This document shows, piece after piece, positions 8,193 through 17,488 of a stretch of DNA of 58,264 nt. How positions within the stretch are numbered: position 1 is the first letter of the stretch; each line of letters opens with the position of its first letter. This stretch comes from Thermoanaerobaculum aquaticum (GTDB taxonomy: Bacteria; Acidobacteriota; Thermoanaerobaculia; Thermoanaerobaculales; Thermoanaerobaculaceae): contig NZ_JMFG01000015.1 of the NCBI RefSeq assembly GCF_000687145.1, forward strand, positions 70,836 through 129,099, in the 5' to 3' direction. The position numbers and the translations under genes are program-made. Under the pieces are notes generated by a model, which made no database searches, was not told where the DNA came from, and worked only from the letters and a program-made list of their open reading frames with translations.

Positions 8193-8911
8193 AGGGTTGG
8201 GTTCTCATTACCCGGGAAGCCCAGGAGCTGCCGGAGCTTCAACCTTGGGTTCCGGAGGAGCTGGAGCTGGTGGCTTTTCCGGTGTTGCGGCAGGTACCCT
8301 GGGAGGAGCCGGCGGCCTGGGAGCGCCTGGCACGGCACCTGGCAGAGCTTGCCGTGATTGCCTGTACCAGCCGTCACGCCCCCCGTCCCTTCCTGGCCCA
8401 AGCCCAACGTCGGGGGCTGGACGCAGCTTTGACGCAGCTGCCGGTGGCTGCTGTGGGAGAGGCCACCGCAGCGGCGTGCCGGGAGGTGGGGCTTTCTGTG
8501 GCGTTGGTGGGCAGCCAAGGGGGCGCAGCGCTGGCCGAAACCATAAGCCAGCGGTTTACCGTTCCTTCCGCTGTGGTTTTCCCCTGTGGCCGGGAGCACC
8601 GGGAGGAGCTGGTGAGCCGCCTGCATGCGGCGGGTTTTGAGGTGTTTCCCCTGCCGGTTTATGCCATGGAACCTGCGAACCCCTCGCAGCTTCCACCCCT
8701 GCCCCCGGGTTCCCCCCGGGCGGTGGTGCTCACCTCACCCCGGGCCGCGAGCCACTACTGGCAGCTTACCCAGGGGCAGTTTTCCGCGGTGCCCCATTTG
8801 GCGTGGGGAGCGACCACCGCCCAAGAGCTGCAAAAGCTGGGGCTTGCCTTTGAGGTCTTGCCCCAGCCAAACCCCAAAGGCTTGAAGGAGGCGTTATGTC
8901 GGATCTTGTAA
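8189..8911 (+). CDS. hemD: uroporphyrinogen-III synthase
   Basis: It cyclises hydroxymethylbilane and inverts ring D to give uroporphyrinogen III. It has 240 residues. Sequence conservation in this family is always low, but the recognisable features are here: an opening VLITREAQEL, an AVVLTSPRAASHYW segment near residue 180, and a bilobed length. Position between hemC and hemB strongly supports the call. The GTG start at 8189 overlaps the hemC stop by 4 bases, and the 3' end overlaps hemB by 16 bases. Confidence 0.92.
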   Translation: MKGWVLITREAQELPELQPWVPEELELVAFPVLRQVPWEEPAAWERLARHLAELAVIACTSRHAPRPFLAQAQRRGLDAALTQLPVAAVGEATAAACREVGLSVALVGSQGGAALAETISQRFTVPSAVVFPCGREHREELVSRLHAAGFEVFPLPVYAMEPANPSQLPPLPPGSPRAVVLTSPRAASHYWQLTQGQFSAVPHLAWGATTAQELQKLGLAFEVLPQPNPKGLKEALCRIL

Positions 8912-9882
8912 ACCGTCCCCGTCGTTTGCGTTTTAACCCGGTGCTGCGGGATTTGGTGGCGGAAGCCCGCTTGGATCCCAGGCTGTTCGTGATGCCGCAC
9001 TTCGTCTTGCGGGATCCCCAACGGGTGGAGGACATTGCCGCTATGCCCGGGATCCAGCGCCAGGGCATCGAGCCTCTGCTCAAAACCGTGGAAAGCGACT
9101 TAAAGCTCGGTATTCGCTCGGTGCTGCTGTTCGGTGTGCCGGGCGACGACGAGCCCAAACACCCCGACGGACGCGGTGCTTACGACGAAAACGCCTTGAT
9201 CCCCCAGGCCGTGGCTGCCCTCAAAAAGCGCTTTGGCTCCGACCTTCTGGTCATCACCGACGTTTGCCTTTGCGCCTACACCGATCACGGCCACTGCGGG
9301 GTGATCAAAAACGGCAAGGTGGCCAACGACCCCACCCTGGAGCACCTGGCCCGCATGGCCCTGGCCCACGCCCGGGCGGGCGCCGACGTGGTGGCCCCTT
9401 CGGACATGATGGACGGGCGGGTGGCCGCCATCCGCGAGCTTTTGGACGAAGAGGGCTTTGTGGACACCCCCATCATGAGCTACTCGGTGAAGTACGCCTC
9501 CGGCTACTACGGACCCTTCCGGGAGGCCGCTCATTCCGCACCGCAGTTCGGGGACCGCAAGTCCTACCAGATGGACGCCCGCAACCGCCGGGAAGCGCTG
9601 CTGGAAGCCGAGCTGGACGTGGCGGAAGGGGCCGACATCCTCATGGTGAAGCCGGGGCTTGCCTATTTGGACGTGCTGCGCGATTTGAAGGAGAACTTCG
9701 TGCAGCCGGTGGCGGTGTACAACGTTTCCGGCGAGTACTCCATGGTGAAAGCGGCAGCCCAAAGGGGCTGGATTGACGAGCGGGCGGTGATCATGGAAAA
9801 CCTGCACGCCTTCCGGCGCGCTGGCGCCGACATCATCATCACCTACCACGCCCGCGAGGTTTTGGCCAACGGTTGGTTGTGA
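8896..9882 (+). CDS. hemB: porphobilinogen synthase (5-aminolevulinate dehydratase)
   Basis: It condenses two 5-aminolevulinate molecules into porphobilinogen. It has 328 residues. Both Schiff-base lysines are visible: K199 in YSVKYASGYYGPF and K252 in MVKPGLAYLD. The triple-cysteine zinc site is C124, C126 and C134 in DVCLCAYTDHGHCG, so this is a zinc-type rather than a magnesium-only enzyme. The ATG at 8896 lies inside the end of hemD and follows the purine-rich AAGGAGG near 8886. Confidence 0.97.
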   Translation: MSDLVNRPRRLRFNPVLRDLVAEARLDPRLFVMPHFVLRDPQRVEDIAAMPGIQRQGIEPLLKTVESDLKLGIRSVLLFGVPGDDEPKHPDGRGAYDENALIPQAVAALKKRFGSDLLVITDVCLCAYTDHGHCGVIKNGKVANDPTLEHLARMALAHARAGADVVAPSDMMDGRVAAIRELLDEEGFVDTPIMSYSVKYASGYYGPFREAAHSAPQFGDRKSYQMDARNRREALLEAELDVAEGADILMVKPGLAYLDVLRDLKENFVQPVAVYNVSGEYSMVKAAAQRGWIDERAVIMENLHAFRRAGADIIITYHAREVLANGWL

Positions 9883-9890
9883 GGGACACC

Positions 9891-11177
9891 ATGCGGATTG
9901 CCACATCCGAAGCACTTTACCGGCGAGCCTGCCAGCTCATGCCGGCAGGCGTGAACTCCCCGGTGCGGGCCTTTCGGGCGGTGGGCGGTACCCCCATCTT
10001 TTACCGGCAAGGCCAGGGCAGCCGCTTTACCGACGTGGACGGCAACACCTTCGTGGACTACGTGATGTCCTGGGGACCGCTGATTTTGGGTCACGCCCAC
10101 CCGGAGGTGGTGGAAGCCGTGAAAAAAGCAGCCGAACGGGGGCTTTCCTTTGGTGCCCCCTGCGAGGCGGAGGTGGCGCTGGCCGAAAAGGTGGTTGCCT
10201 CCTACCCAGGGTGCGAGCTGGTGCGCTTCGTGTCCTCCGGCACCGAAGCGGTCATGGCGGCCATTCGCGTGGCCCGGGGTTTTACCGGCCGCCCGCGGAT
10301 TTTGAAGTTCGAAGGTTGCTACCACGGCCACTCCGATTCGCTTTTGGTCAAAGCCGGCTCCGGGCTGGCCACCTTTGGGACTCCCTCCTCCGGCGGCGTC
10401 CCGGCGGCCCTGGCCGAGCTCACCGTAGTGGTGCCTCTGGACGATGAGCAGGCACTGGAGGAAGCCTTTGCCCGCTACGGGTCCGAGCTGGCCTGCGCCA
10501 TCATTGAGCCAATCCCCGCCAATGCCGGTTTGCTTTTGCAGCGGCGGGAGTTTCTCGCCAGGCTTGCGGATCTCTGCCGCGCGTCCGGGGCGCTTTTGAT
10601 CTTTGACGAGGTCATTTCCGGCTTCCGGGTCGCCCGGGGTGGCGCCGCGCAGGTTTTCGGCATTACCCCGGACCTGGCCACCTTTGGCAAGGTCATCGGC
10701 GGTGGCATGCCGGTGGGGGCCTTTGGCGGACGGCGGGACATCATGGAGCAGGTAGCCCCCCTGGGCTCCGTTTACCAGGCGGGGACGCTTTCGGGAAACC
10801 CGGTGGCCATGGCGGCGGGCCTCGCCACCCTGCAGGTCCTGGAGCGGGAGGCCGGGTGGGAAAAGCTCGAAAGGCTGGGCCAGGAGCTCGAACTAGCGTT
10901 GCTTCCCATCCTTTCCGGGCGTGGCCAGCTGGTGCGGTTGGGTTCCATTTTTTGGCTTTACCTGGATACTGCCTCGCCGGCGCCCCGGCGCTTTGACGCC
11001 ATTGCCCCCCACGCCGCCGAGCGTTACAGGGCGCTGCACCGGGCCCTTCTGGAGCGGGGCGTGTACCTGGCACCTTCGGCTTACGAAGTGGGGTTCCTGT
11101 CGCTGGCCCACACCAGCGATGACCTGGCCTTCACCGCCCAAGCCCTGCAGCAGGCCCTGGCGGAGGTTTACTGGTGA
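9891..11177 (+). CDS. hemL: glutamate-1-semialdehyde 2,1-aminomutase
   Basis: This PLP enzyme converts glutamate-1-semialdehyde to 5-aminolevulinate, completing the C5 route begun by HemA. It has 428 residues. The pattern VNSPVRAF near the N terminus, SSGTEAVMAAIRVARG for cofactor phosphate binding, and the PLP lysine K267 in TFGKVIGGGMPVGAFGG are diagnostic. The start at 9891 is chosen because GAGG lies about 6 bases upstream; a TTG at 9873 is less likely. It follows hemB after 8 bases and overlaps hemE by 4. Confidence 0.97.
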   Translation: MRIATSEALYRRACQLMPAGVNSPVRAFRAVGGTPIFYRQGQGSRFTDVDGNTFVDYVMSWGPLILGHAHPEVVEAVKKAAERGLSFGAPCEAEVALAEKVVASYPGCELVRFVSSGTEAVMAAIRVARGFTGRPRILKFEGCYHGHSDSLLVKAGSGLATFGTPSSGGVPAALAELTVVVPLDDEQALEEAFARYGSELACAIIEPIPANAGLLLQRREFLARLADLCRASGALLIFDEVISGFRVARGGAAQVFGITPDLATFGKVIGGGMPVGAFGGRRDIMEQVAPLGSVYQAGTLSGNPVAMAAGLATLQVLEREAGWEKLERLGQELELALLPILSGRGQLVRLGSIFWLYLDTASPAPRRFDAIAPHAAERYRALHRALLERGVYLAPSAYEVGFLSLAHTSDDLAFTAQALQQALAEVYW

Positions 11178-12187
11178 ACCGCTTCCTGGCTGCCTGCCGA
11201 AAGCAGAGGGTGGACCGCCCGCCGGTTTGGATCATGCGGCAGGCCGGCCGCTACCTCCCCGAGTACCGCGAGCTGCGGGAAAAGGCCGGGTCTTTCCTGG
11301 CTTTATGCACTACCCCGGAATTAGCCGCGGAAGCTACCCTTCAGCCCTTGCGGCGTTTCCCCCTGGATGCCGCCATTATCTTCTCCGACATCCTCTTGCC
11401 GCTGCAGGCCCTGGGGGTGAGCTTTTCCTTTTCCGAAAACGGCGGCCCGCGGCTTACAAAAGCTTGGGACAACCCGCAAGCGTGGGCCCAGCTCCAGCTG
11501 CCGGCAAGCTGGGAAAGCATGGCGCCGGTGGCCGAGGCCATTGGGCTGGTGCGGCAAGCCCTCACCCCCGAGGTGGCGCTTTTGGGTTTTTGCGGTGCCC
11601 CTTGGACACTCGCCTGTTACCTGATCGAAGGCCAGGGGAGCAGCGATTGGACCAACGTAAGAAAGGCCATCTATCGCTTTCCTTCGGAGCTGAAGGCGCT
11701 GCTCTTGAGCCTTGGCCAAGCCATGGGGAGCTACCTGGCCTTCCAGGTTCGGGCGGGGGCGCAAGCGGTGCAGGTTTTTGATTCCTGGGCCGGGGTCCTG
11801 CCGCTGGAGCGCTACCAGGCGTTCGTCGTCCCGGCTCTGGAAGCGCTTTTCCACACCCTTGACGGCCTGGATGTCCCCCGCATCCTTTACCTGGGCCACG
11901 GTTCCCATTTGTTGCCGGCGGTGGCCTCCCTGCCGGTGGAGGTGGTGAGCGTGGATTGGCGCACCGATTTGCAAATAGCGGCAGAGCGCACCGGCAAGGC
12001 CGTGCAGGGCAACCTGGACCCGGCGGTGCTGTTTGCCGAAACAAGCGAGGTCAGGCGCCAAACCCAGGCCATGCTCCAGCGTGCCCCGGAAGTGGGCTAC
12101 ATCGCCAACCTCGGCCACGGCATTTGGCCGGACACCCCCATGGCCGGCGTGGAGGCTTTTCTCGCCGCCATCCAGGAGAAGCCATGA
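11174..12187 (+). CDS. hemE: uroporphyrinogen decarboxylase
   Basis: It decarboxylates the four acetate side chains of uroporphyrinogen III to give coproporphyrinogen III. It has 337 residues. The N-terminal signature RPPVWIMRQAGRYLPEYRELR holds the active-site arginines. The GFCGAPWTLACYLIEG motif is the second family signature, and NLGHGI near the C terminus is also conserved. It starts with GTG sharing bases with the hemL stop and ends in an ATGA overlap with hemN, so coupled translation is expected. Confidence 0.97.
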   Translation: MNRFLAACRKQRVDRPPVWIMRQAGRYLPEYRELREKAGSFLALCTTPELAAEATLQPLRRFPLDAAIIFSDILLPLQALGVSFSFSENGGPRLTKAWDNPQAWAQLQLPASWESMAPVAEAIGLVRQALTPEVALLGFCGAPWTLACYLIEGQGSSDWTNVRKAIYRFPSELKALLLSLGQAMGSYLAFQVRAGAQAVQVFDSWAGVLPLERYQAFVVPALEALFHTLDGLDVPRILYLGHGSHLLPAVASLPVEVVSVDWRTDLQIAAERTGKAVQGNLDPAVLFAETSEVRRQTQAMLQRAPEVGYIANLGHGIWPDTPMAGVEAFLAAIQEKP

Positions 12188-13617
12188 CAGCGAAGTCTTT
12201 CGCGGCTACCGTGCCCTCTCACCTGCAAAACGAGGTGGACTTTTCGGCCATCACTCCCGAGCTCATCGCCAAGTACGACCGCCCTGGCCCCCGCTACACC
12301 TCCTACCCCACCGCCCCGCAGTTTTCCACCAGCTTCACCGCCCAGGACTACCGCAAGGCTTTGAGCCTGGCGGCCCAGCGGGAAAACGAGCCGCTTTCCC
12401 TTTACGTGCACGTGCCCTTCTGCGAGGCTCGCTGCACCTACTGCGGCTGCAACATTGTGATTTCGCCCCATCGCGGCCCGGAAGAAGCCTATCTGGACGC
12501 AGTTACCGCCGAGCTGGAGCTGTTAGCTCAAGCTTTGGGGAAAAGGCGGGCCCTTTCGCAAATGCACTGGGGCGGTGGCACCCCTACGTACCTCACGCCC
12601 TCCCAGTGCGCGCGTCTCTTCGAGGCCGTGGCCCAGCGTTTTACCTTTCTGCCCTCCGCCGAAGTGGCCCTGGAGGTGGACCCCTGCGTCACCACCTTTG
12701 AGCACCTGCGGGTGCTGCGCAGCCTGGGCTTTAACCGCATTTCCATGGGGCTGCAGGACACCAACCCCCAGGTACAGCAGGCGGTACGGCGAATTCAGAG
12801 CCTGGAGCTCACCAAAGCCATGGTGGACAAAGCCCGGGAGCTGGGCTTTTCCTCCGTGAACATTGACCTCATGTACGGCCTTCCCTACCAGACACCGGAA
12901 AGCTTTGCCATCACCGCGCAACAAGTGGTGGAGGAGCTTTCCCCCGACCGGGTGGCCATCTTCTCTTACGCCCACGTGCCCTGGATTAAGCCCCACCAGA
13001 AGGCTCTGGAGGCCATGCCCTTGCCGCGGGGCTTCGCCAAGTTTGCCATTTTTGCTGCTGCCGCCCAGGTTTTCCTCCAGGCCGGCTACCGCTTCATCGG
13101 CATGGACCACTTTGCCAAGCCCAACGACGAGCTTTCCCGGGCTTTAGATTCCGGCACGCTCCACCGCAACTTCATGGGCTACACCGTGCTCCCCGCTTCC
13201 GACCTTATCGGCGTTGGGCTGACCTCCATTGGCGATGTGGCCGGTGCGTACGTGCAAAACGAAAAGATCCTCGCCCGCTACCAGCGCACCGTGAAGGGTG
13301 GCGAGTTTGCGGTGGAGCGGGGCATTTGGCGAAGCGCCGAGGATGAGCTGCGCGGGGCGGTCATCCGCAAGCTCATCTGCACCTTCTCTTTACCTTTTTC
13401 CTGGGTGCGGGAGCGCTTTTCCGTGGACCCCGAGGTGACCTTTGCCCGGGAGCTTTCCGAGCTTTCCCCCTTCGTGGAGGACGGCCTGTTGCAAATCTCG
13501 AGCTGGGGCATCACCGTGCTCCCCCAGGGCCGGGTCTTCATCCGCAACATCTGCATGCCCTTTGACACCTACCTGCGCCGGGAAACCGGCAAGCCCATTT
13601 ACTCGCGAACCGTATGA
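12184..13617 (+). CDS. hemN: oxygen-independent coproporphyrinogen III dehydrogenase
   Basis: This radical-SAM enzyme converts coproporphyrinogen III to protoporphyrinogen IX without oxygen. It has 477 residues. The cluster motif is C80-x3-C84-x2-C87-x-C89 (CEARCTYCGC). The extra fourth cysteine and the N-terminal YDRPGPRYTSYPTA are typical of genuine HemN rather than the HemW heme chaperone. GGGTPTYLT and the MYGLPYQT segment follow. It starts in an ATGA overlap with hemE and ends in one with hemG. Its presence alongside HemG points to the classical protoporphyrin route rather than the coproporphyrin route. Confidence 0.95.
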   Translation: MTAKSFAATVPSHLQNEVDFSAITPELIAKYDRPGPRYTSYPTAPQFSTSFTAQDYRKALSLAAQRENEPLSLYVHVPFCEARCTYCGCNIVISPHRGPEEAYLDAVTAELELLAQALGKRRALSQMHWGGGTPTYLTPSQCARLFEAVAQRFTFLPSAEVALEVDPCVTTFEHLRVLRSLGFNRISMGLQDTNPQVQQAVRRIQSLELTKAMVDKARELGFSSVNIDLMYGLPYQTPESFAITAQQVVEELSPDRVAIFSYAHVPWIKPHQKALEAMPLPRGFAKFAIFAAAAQVFLQAGYRFIGMDHFAKPNDELSRALDSGTLHRNFMGYTVLPASDLIGVGLTSIGDVAGAYVQNEKILARYQRTVKGGEFAVERGIWRSAEDELRGAVIRKLICTFSLPFSWVRERFSVDPEVTFARELSELSPFVEDGLLQISSWGITVLPQGRVFIRNICMPFDTYLRRETGKPIYSRTV

Positions 13618-14987
13618 GCACCAACGCGGCATCGCTGGATGTCATCGTCATTGGGGGCGGCATTTCCGGACTGGCGGTGGGTTTTTTTGCCCGCCAAAAC
13701 GGAACATCCGTGCTGGTCCTCGAGGAAAGCACCCAGGCCGGAGGCAAAATCCGCACCGATTGGCAGGATGGGTTTTGCTGCGAATGGGGGCCCCAGGGGT
13801 TTCTGGACAACGTGCCCGAAACCCTGGAGCTGGTGCGCCTTTTGGGCCTGGAAAACCGCCTGGTGAAGGCAGGTCAGGCCGCCGCTGATCGCTTTATCCT
13901 CCGCAACGGCAAGCTGCGCAAGGTGCCCCTGTCGCCACCGGCGTTTCTGGTTTCGGATGTGGTTTCCCTCCCGGGAAAGCTGCGGGTATTGGCAGAGCCG
14001 TTCATGCCCCGGGGGCGCGCCGAGGACGAGTCAGTGCTGGACTTTGCCCGGCGGCGCATTGGCCGGGAAGCGGCGGAGGTGTTGGTGGACGCCATGGTCA
14101 CCGGCGTGTTTGCCGGTCGAGCGGCGGAGCTTTCGCTGCCCGCCACCTTCCCCAAGATGGCGATGATGGAACGCACCTACGGTTCGCTCACCCGGGCTAT
14201 GCTGGCCTTGCGGAAAAAAGGCGGTGGCGGACCTGCAGGTCCAGGAGGCACGCTCACCACCTTTGTTTCTGGAATGCAGGAGCTCACCGACCGCCTGGTG
14301 GCGGCCTTGGGACCTGACCTCCGTTTGCAAAGCCCGGTCGCGGCGGTGCAGTACCGGGAAAGCACCGCCAGCCCCTGGGTGGTTAAGCTCGCCAATGGAG
14401 AAGAGCTTTCCGCCCGCAACGTGGTGGTCACCGTGCCACCCCCAAAGGTTTCGGCGCTCTTTTCCCACCTCTTCCCGCCGAAAGCCCTGGAGGCCCTTGG
14501 GGAAATCCCCATGCCGCCGGTGGTGGTGGTGATGACCGCGTATAAATCGCCACAGCCTTTTGCCCATCCCCTTTCGGGCTTTGGCTTTTTGGTGCCTTCC
14601 CGGGAGCCGCGGCAGATCCTGGGCACGCTGTTTTGCCACTCCATCTTTCCCAACCAGGCTCCGGCGGGAACCGTGCTTCTGCGCACGATCCTGGGGGGTG
14701 CGCGGCAGCCGGAAGTCATTGCCTTTAGTGACGAGGAGCTGCTGCGGCTGGTGCGCCGGGAGCTCCACGCCATCCTGGGAGGCGATTCGGATCCCGATCT
14801 GGTCCGGGTTTTCCGCCACCCCGAGGGCATCCCCCAGTACACCCTGGGCCACCCCAAGCGCCTTGCGGTGCTGGACGAGACCGCCTCTCGCTTTCGTGGG
14901 CTTTACCTCACCGGTAACGCTTACCGTGGCGTAGCGGTCAACGCCTGTATTGCCGAAGCCAAGAAGGTGGCGGCTAGCTTACGCTGA
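13614..14987 (+). CDS. hemG: protoporphyrinogen oxidase (HemY-type)
   Basis: This FAD flavoprotein oxidises protoporphyrinogen IX to protoporphyrin IX. It has 457 residues. The N-terminal dinucleotide-binding fold VIVIGGGISGLAVGFFA, followed by a Glu-containing LEESTQAGGKI, is that of the monoamine-oxidase-like superfamily. The C-terminal GLYLTGNAYRGVAVNACI is the second FAD contact typical of HemY-type PPOX. In Gram-positive bacteria similar enzymes act as coproporphyrinogen oxidases (CgoX), but the upstream hemN argues for protoporphyrinogen here. It is the last gene of the operon and converges with the Fur-family gene, with a 9-base overlap. Confidence 0.93.
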   Translation: MSTNAASLDVIVIGGGISGLAVGFFARQNGTSVLVLEESTQAGGKIRTDWQDGFCCEWGPQGFLDNVPETLELVRLLGLENRLVKAGQAAADRFILRNGKLRKVPLSPPAFLVSDVVSLPGKLRVLAEPFMPRGRAEDESVLDFARRRIGREAAEVLVDAMVTGVFAGRAAELSLPATFPKMAMMERTYGSLTRAMLALRKKGGGGPAGPGGTLTTFVSGMQELTDRLVAALGPDLRLQSPVAAVQYRESTASPWVVKLANGEELSARNVVVTVPPPKVSALFSHLFPPKALEALGEIPMPPVVVVMTAYKSPQPFAHPLSGFGFLVPSREPRQILGTLFCHSIFPNQAPAGTVLLRTILGGARQPEVIAFSDEELLRLVRRELHAILGGDSDPDLVRVFRHPEGIPQYTLGHPKRLAVLDETASRFRGLYLTGNAYRGVAVNACIAEAKKVAASLR

Positions 14988-15470
14988 GCCTTTGGCAGCG
15001 CGGGAAGTTTGCCGCCAGAGACGGGGCTTGTTCTGCTTCCCTTGACAGGTTGGGCACACCCCCTGCAGCACCAGCTCCAGCCCGGTCACCCGGAAGCCGG
15101 TTTCTTCCTCCAGGTGCGGCCCAATTTCCACATGCACGCCGTCCTCGATGTCCACCATGGCCCCGCAGCGGGTGCAGAAGAGGTGGTGGTGGGGCGCCAG
15201 CGGCACGTCAAAACGGGCCCGGCCATCAGGGCTTGCCACCGCCCGCGCCAGGCCGATTTCCTCGAACACGTGCAGGTTTTTGTAAACGGTGGCCAGCGAC
15301 AGGTCCGGGGCATGCTCCCGCTGCAGCTCTTCGTAGAGCGCTTCAGCGGTGGGATGGTCGCGGTGGCGGGCCAGCGCCCGGAAGATCATCACCCGCTGCG
15401 ACGTGATGGAATGGCCGTGGGCCTTGAGAGCCTGTATCAGCCTTTCCAAGAGCATTTCCTCGTTGATCAC
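14979..15470 (-). CDS. Fur/PerR-family transcriptional regulator
   Basis: This metal-dependent repressor has 163 residues. An N-terminal winged helix (about 1-85) holds the recognition segment LSLATVYKNLHVFEE. Structural zinc cysteines are C99-x2-C102 and C139-x2-C142. The HHHLF histidines (94-96) and nearby acidic residues form the regulatory metal site. The zinc-cysteine pattern and the RARFDVPLAPHHH stretch resemble the peroxide sensor PerR more than classical Fur, but this is not certain. The start is a GTG at 15470 with GGAGGG upstream. Its position against the heme operon suggests it controls heme synthesis or the peroxide/iron response, as PerR does in Bacillus; that link is inferred. 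Confidence 0.9.
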   Translation of the reverse strand: MINEEMLLERLIQALKAHGHSITSQRVMIFRALARHRDHPTAEALYEELQREHAPDLSLATVYKNLHVFEEIGLARAVASPDGRARFDVPLAPHHHLFCTRCGAMVDIEDGVHVEIGPHLEEETGFRVTGLELVLQGVCPTCQGKQNKPRLWRQTSRAAKGSA

Positions 15471-15528
15471 TCCCCCTCACCCTCCGAAACTGCAAGTCTG
15501 TACTCAAAAACCCAAAAAGGCAAATCTC

Positions 15529-16179
15529 CTATTCCCGCTCCCCGGGAGCCCTGGAACCCACGGCTAAGGCTGCTGCCACCACGGTATCGGGCGGGTTTCC
15601 CAAGGCCTGCAATATGTCGCCTTCAAGATCCTGCGGATCGCACTCGATGGTGGCCGCCGCAACGATGGTTGGATCCGCTCCCTGGAAGTTTAAGCGACAA
15701 GGGGGTAAGACCTCCGCACCCCAGCGGCAGGGCAAGCCAAAGCTACGGCAGGAAAGCGGCCGGGCCTCGTAAAGCAAGCAGCGGCCGGAGGAAAGGTCCA
15801 AAGCCGGACAAGGTAAGTCCGCAAACTTCTGAAAGAAAGCCTCCCGTGCTTGCTCATCGGCAGCCAACGCGCCGGTGGTCCTGTCCCCGGGGAAATCCGC
15901 CTGCAACAGGCGCCACTGCTCGTAAGCCCGCTTTTTTACCTGAGCCGCCAGCTGCGGTTCCCGCAAGGCCAGCGCGGACAAACCCTGGCGCAAGCGCCAG
16001 GCATCCAGGCCGGAAATCTCAAAGACCCCGATGCAGCACTCGGTGCAGCCTATGCGGCAAGCCAGGTAAGGGCCGGCGGCAGCGGCACCGCTTTCCCAGG
16101 CCCGGCGGTAGCTTTCCAGCAGCTGCCGATCCAGGGCCGCAAAACGCGCGCTAGGAGCCGCTGTTTTTCGTTCCGCCAT
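15529..16179 (-). CDS. YkgJ-family cysteine-cluster protein
   Basis: This 216-residue protein has the pattern CRIGCTECCIGVFEI near residue 40 and later cysteines in LPCPALD, GRCLLY, LSCRSFGLPC and PPCRLNF. This arrangement matches the YkgJ/UPF0153 family of putative metal- or Fe-S-binding proteins, whose biochemical role is not established. The ATG at 16179 has GAAAGG about 6 bases upstream. The gene overlaps the end of rarA by 29 bases, so it is the downstream member of a rarA operon. A longer frame to 16644 is a shadow of rarA. Confidence 0.85.
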   Translation of the reverse strand: MAERKTAAPSARFAALDRQLLESYRRAWESGAAAAGPYLACRIGCTECCIGVFEISGLDAWRLRQGLSALALREPQLAAQVKKRAYEQWRLLQADFPGDRTTGALAADEQAREAFFQKFADLPCPALDLSSGRCLLYEARPLSCRSFGLPCRWGAEVLPPCRLNFQGADPTIVAAATIECDPQDLEGDILQALGNPPDTVVAAALAVGSRAPGERE

Positions 16180-17488
16180 GCTTGGCCTTTCGTCGGGCAA
16201 TGTCCGCAAGCCTTTCCCGGATCCGCTGCTCAAAGCCCTCCCCGCTGGGCTGGTAGAACCTTTCCCCCGCCAGTTCTTCCGGCAGGCACTCCATGGCTGC
16301 CACCTTTTCCTCGGTGTCGTGGGCGTACACGTAGCCCTGACCGTAGCCCAGGCGAGCCATGAGTGGTGTGACCGGGTTTCGCAAATGCAGGGGAACCGGG
16401 TACGGCTCTTTTTGCTGCACCACCTCCCGCGCCTTGCCATAGCCCGCATAGAGCGCGTTGGACTTGGGAGCCAACGCCAGGTACACCGCCGCTTGCGCCA
16501 AGGCCAAATCGCACTCCGGCAAACCCACGTGCTCCACCGCCAGAGCCGCTGCCGCCGCTTGCTCCAAAGCCCGGGGATCGGCCAGGCCCACATCCTCGCT
16601 GGCCACCCGCAGCAAGCGGCGGGCAATGAAGCGGGGATCGGCACCCCCTTCCAGCATTCTGGCCAGCCAGTAAAGGGCGGCGTCGGGGTCGGAGTTGCGG
16701 ATGGACTTGTGCAGAGCCGAAATGAGGTTGTAGTGCTCCTCCCCTTCTTTGTCGTAAAGGGCCAAGCGCCGCTGCGCCACGCGCTCCACCAGCTCCGGGT
16801 TCACCACCCCCTTGGGCCCGGCAAGCTCCGCGGCCAGCTCCAAAAGCGTGTAGGCCACCCGGGCATCGCCGGCCGCCAGGGAAACGATGCGGGCCAGCGC
16901 CCGCGCGTCCACCGAAAGCTCCATAGACCCCAGGCCCCGCTGGCGGTCGGTGAGCGCTTTGCGCAGCAGACCCTCCATGACCTCGGGCGAAAGGGGCTTC
17001 AGCACGTACACCTTCACCCGGGAGAGCAGCGCGCGGTTCAGCTCAAAGGAGGGGTTTTCGGTGGTGGCCCCCACCAGCACGATGTCGCCGGTTTCCAAGA
17101 ACGGCAGGAAAGCGTCCTGCTGGGCCTTGTTAAAGCGGTGCACCTCGTCCACGAACAGCACGGTCTTGCGGCCGGTGGCCTGGCGCAAGCGCTTGGCCTC
17201 ATCCATGACGGTTTTGGCTTCCTTCACCCCGGACAAAACCGCGGAAAAGCTCACAAACTGGGCGTTGAGGTGGGCGGACAGCAACCGCGCAATGGTGGTC
17301 TTGCCGCAGCCGGGAGGCCCCCAAAGCACCAGCGAAGGAAGCTCACCTCGGGCCAGAAAGCCCTTCAAAACCGCCACCACCTCATCCTGCCCCACCACCT
17401 CGTCCAGGCTTTTGGGCCGCATCCTCTCGGCCAACGGGGTGCCGGGAGCAAAGCTGGGCTCTTCCGGAAACAGCGTGCCCTCAGGCAT
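16151..17488 (-). CDS. rarA: replication-associated recombination protein RarA (MgsA), AAA+ ATPase
   Basis: This clamp-loader-like AAA+ ATPase acts at stalled replication forks. It has 445 residues. Walker A GPPGCGKT is at residues 57-64, Walker B is VLFVDEVHRFNKAQQDAFLP, sensor 1 is GATTENPSFELN, and the arginine-finger region is ALLSRVKVY. The C-terminal tetramerisation and SSB-binding part, with LRNPVTPLM, is also present. The start at 17488 overlaps the upstream aldolase-like gene by 8 bases, with GGGGAG about 9 bases upstream. Confidence 0.95.
   Translation of the reverse strand: MPEGTLFPEEPSFAPGTPLAERMRPKSLDEVVGQDEVVAVLKGFLARGELPSLVLWGPPGCGKTTIARLLSAHLNAQFVSFSAVLSGVKEAKTVMDEAKRLRQATGRKTVLFVDEVHRFNKAQQDAFLPFLETGDIVLVGATTENPSFELNRALLSRVKVYVLKPLSPEVMEGLLRKALTDRQRGLGSMELSVDARALARIVSLAAGDARVAYTLLELAAELAGPKGVVNPELVERVAQRRLALYDKEGEEHYNLISALHKSIRNSDPDAALYWLARMLEGGADPRFIARRLLRVASEDVGLADPRALEQAAAAALAVEHVGLPECDLALAQAAVYLALAPKSNALYAGYGKAREVVQQKEPYPVPLHLRNPVTPLMARLGYGQGYVYAHDTEEKVAAMECLPEELAGERFYQPSGEGFEQRIRERLADIARRKAKHGGTKNSGS

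Noticed and set aside
11956-12183. N-terminal extension of the hemN frame
   Set aside because: It is a shadow of the end of hemE. The ATG at 12184 starts the HemN family sequence and overlaps the hemE stop.
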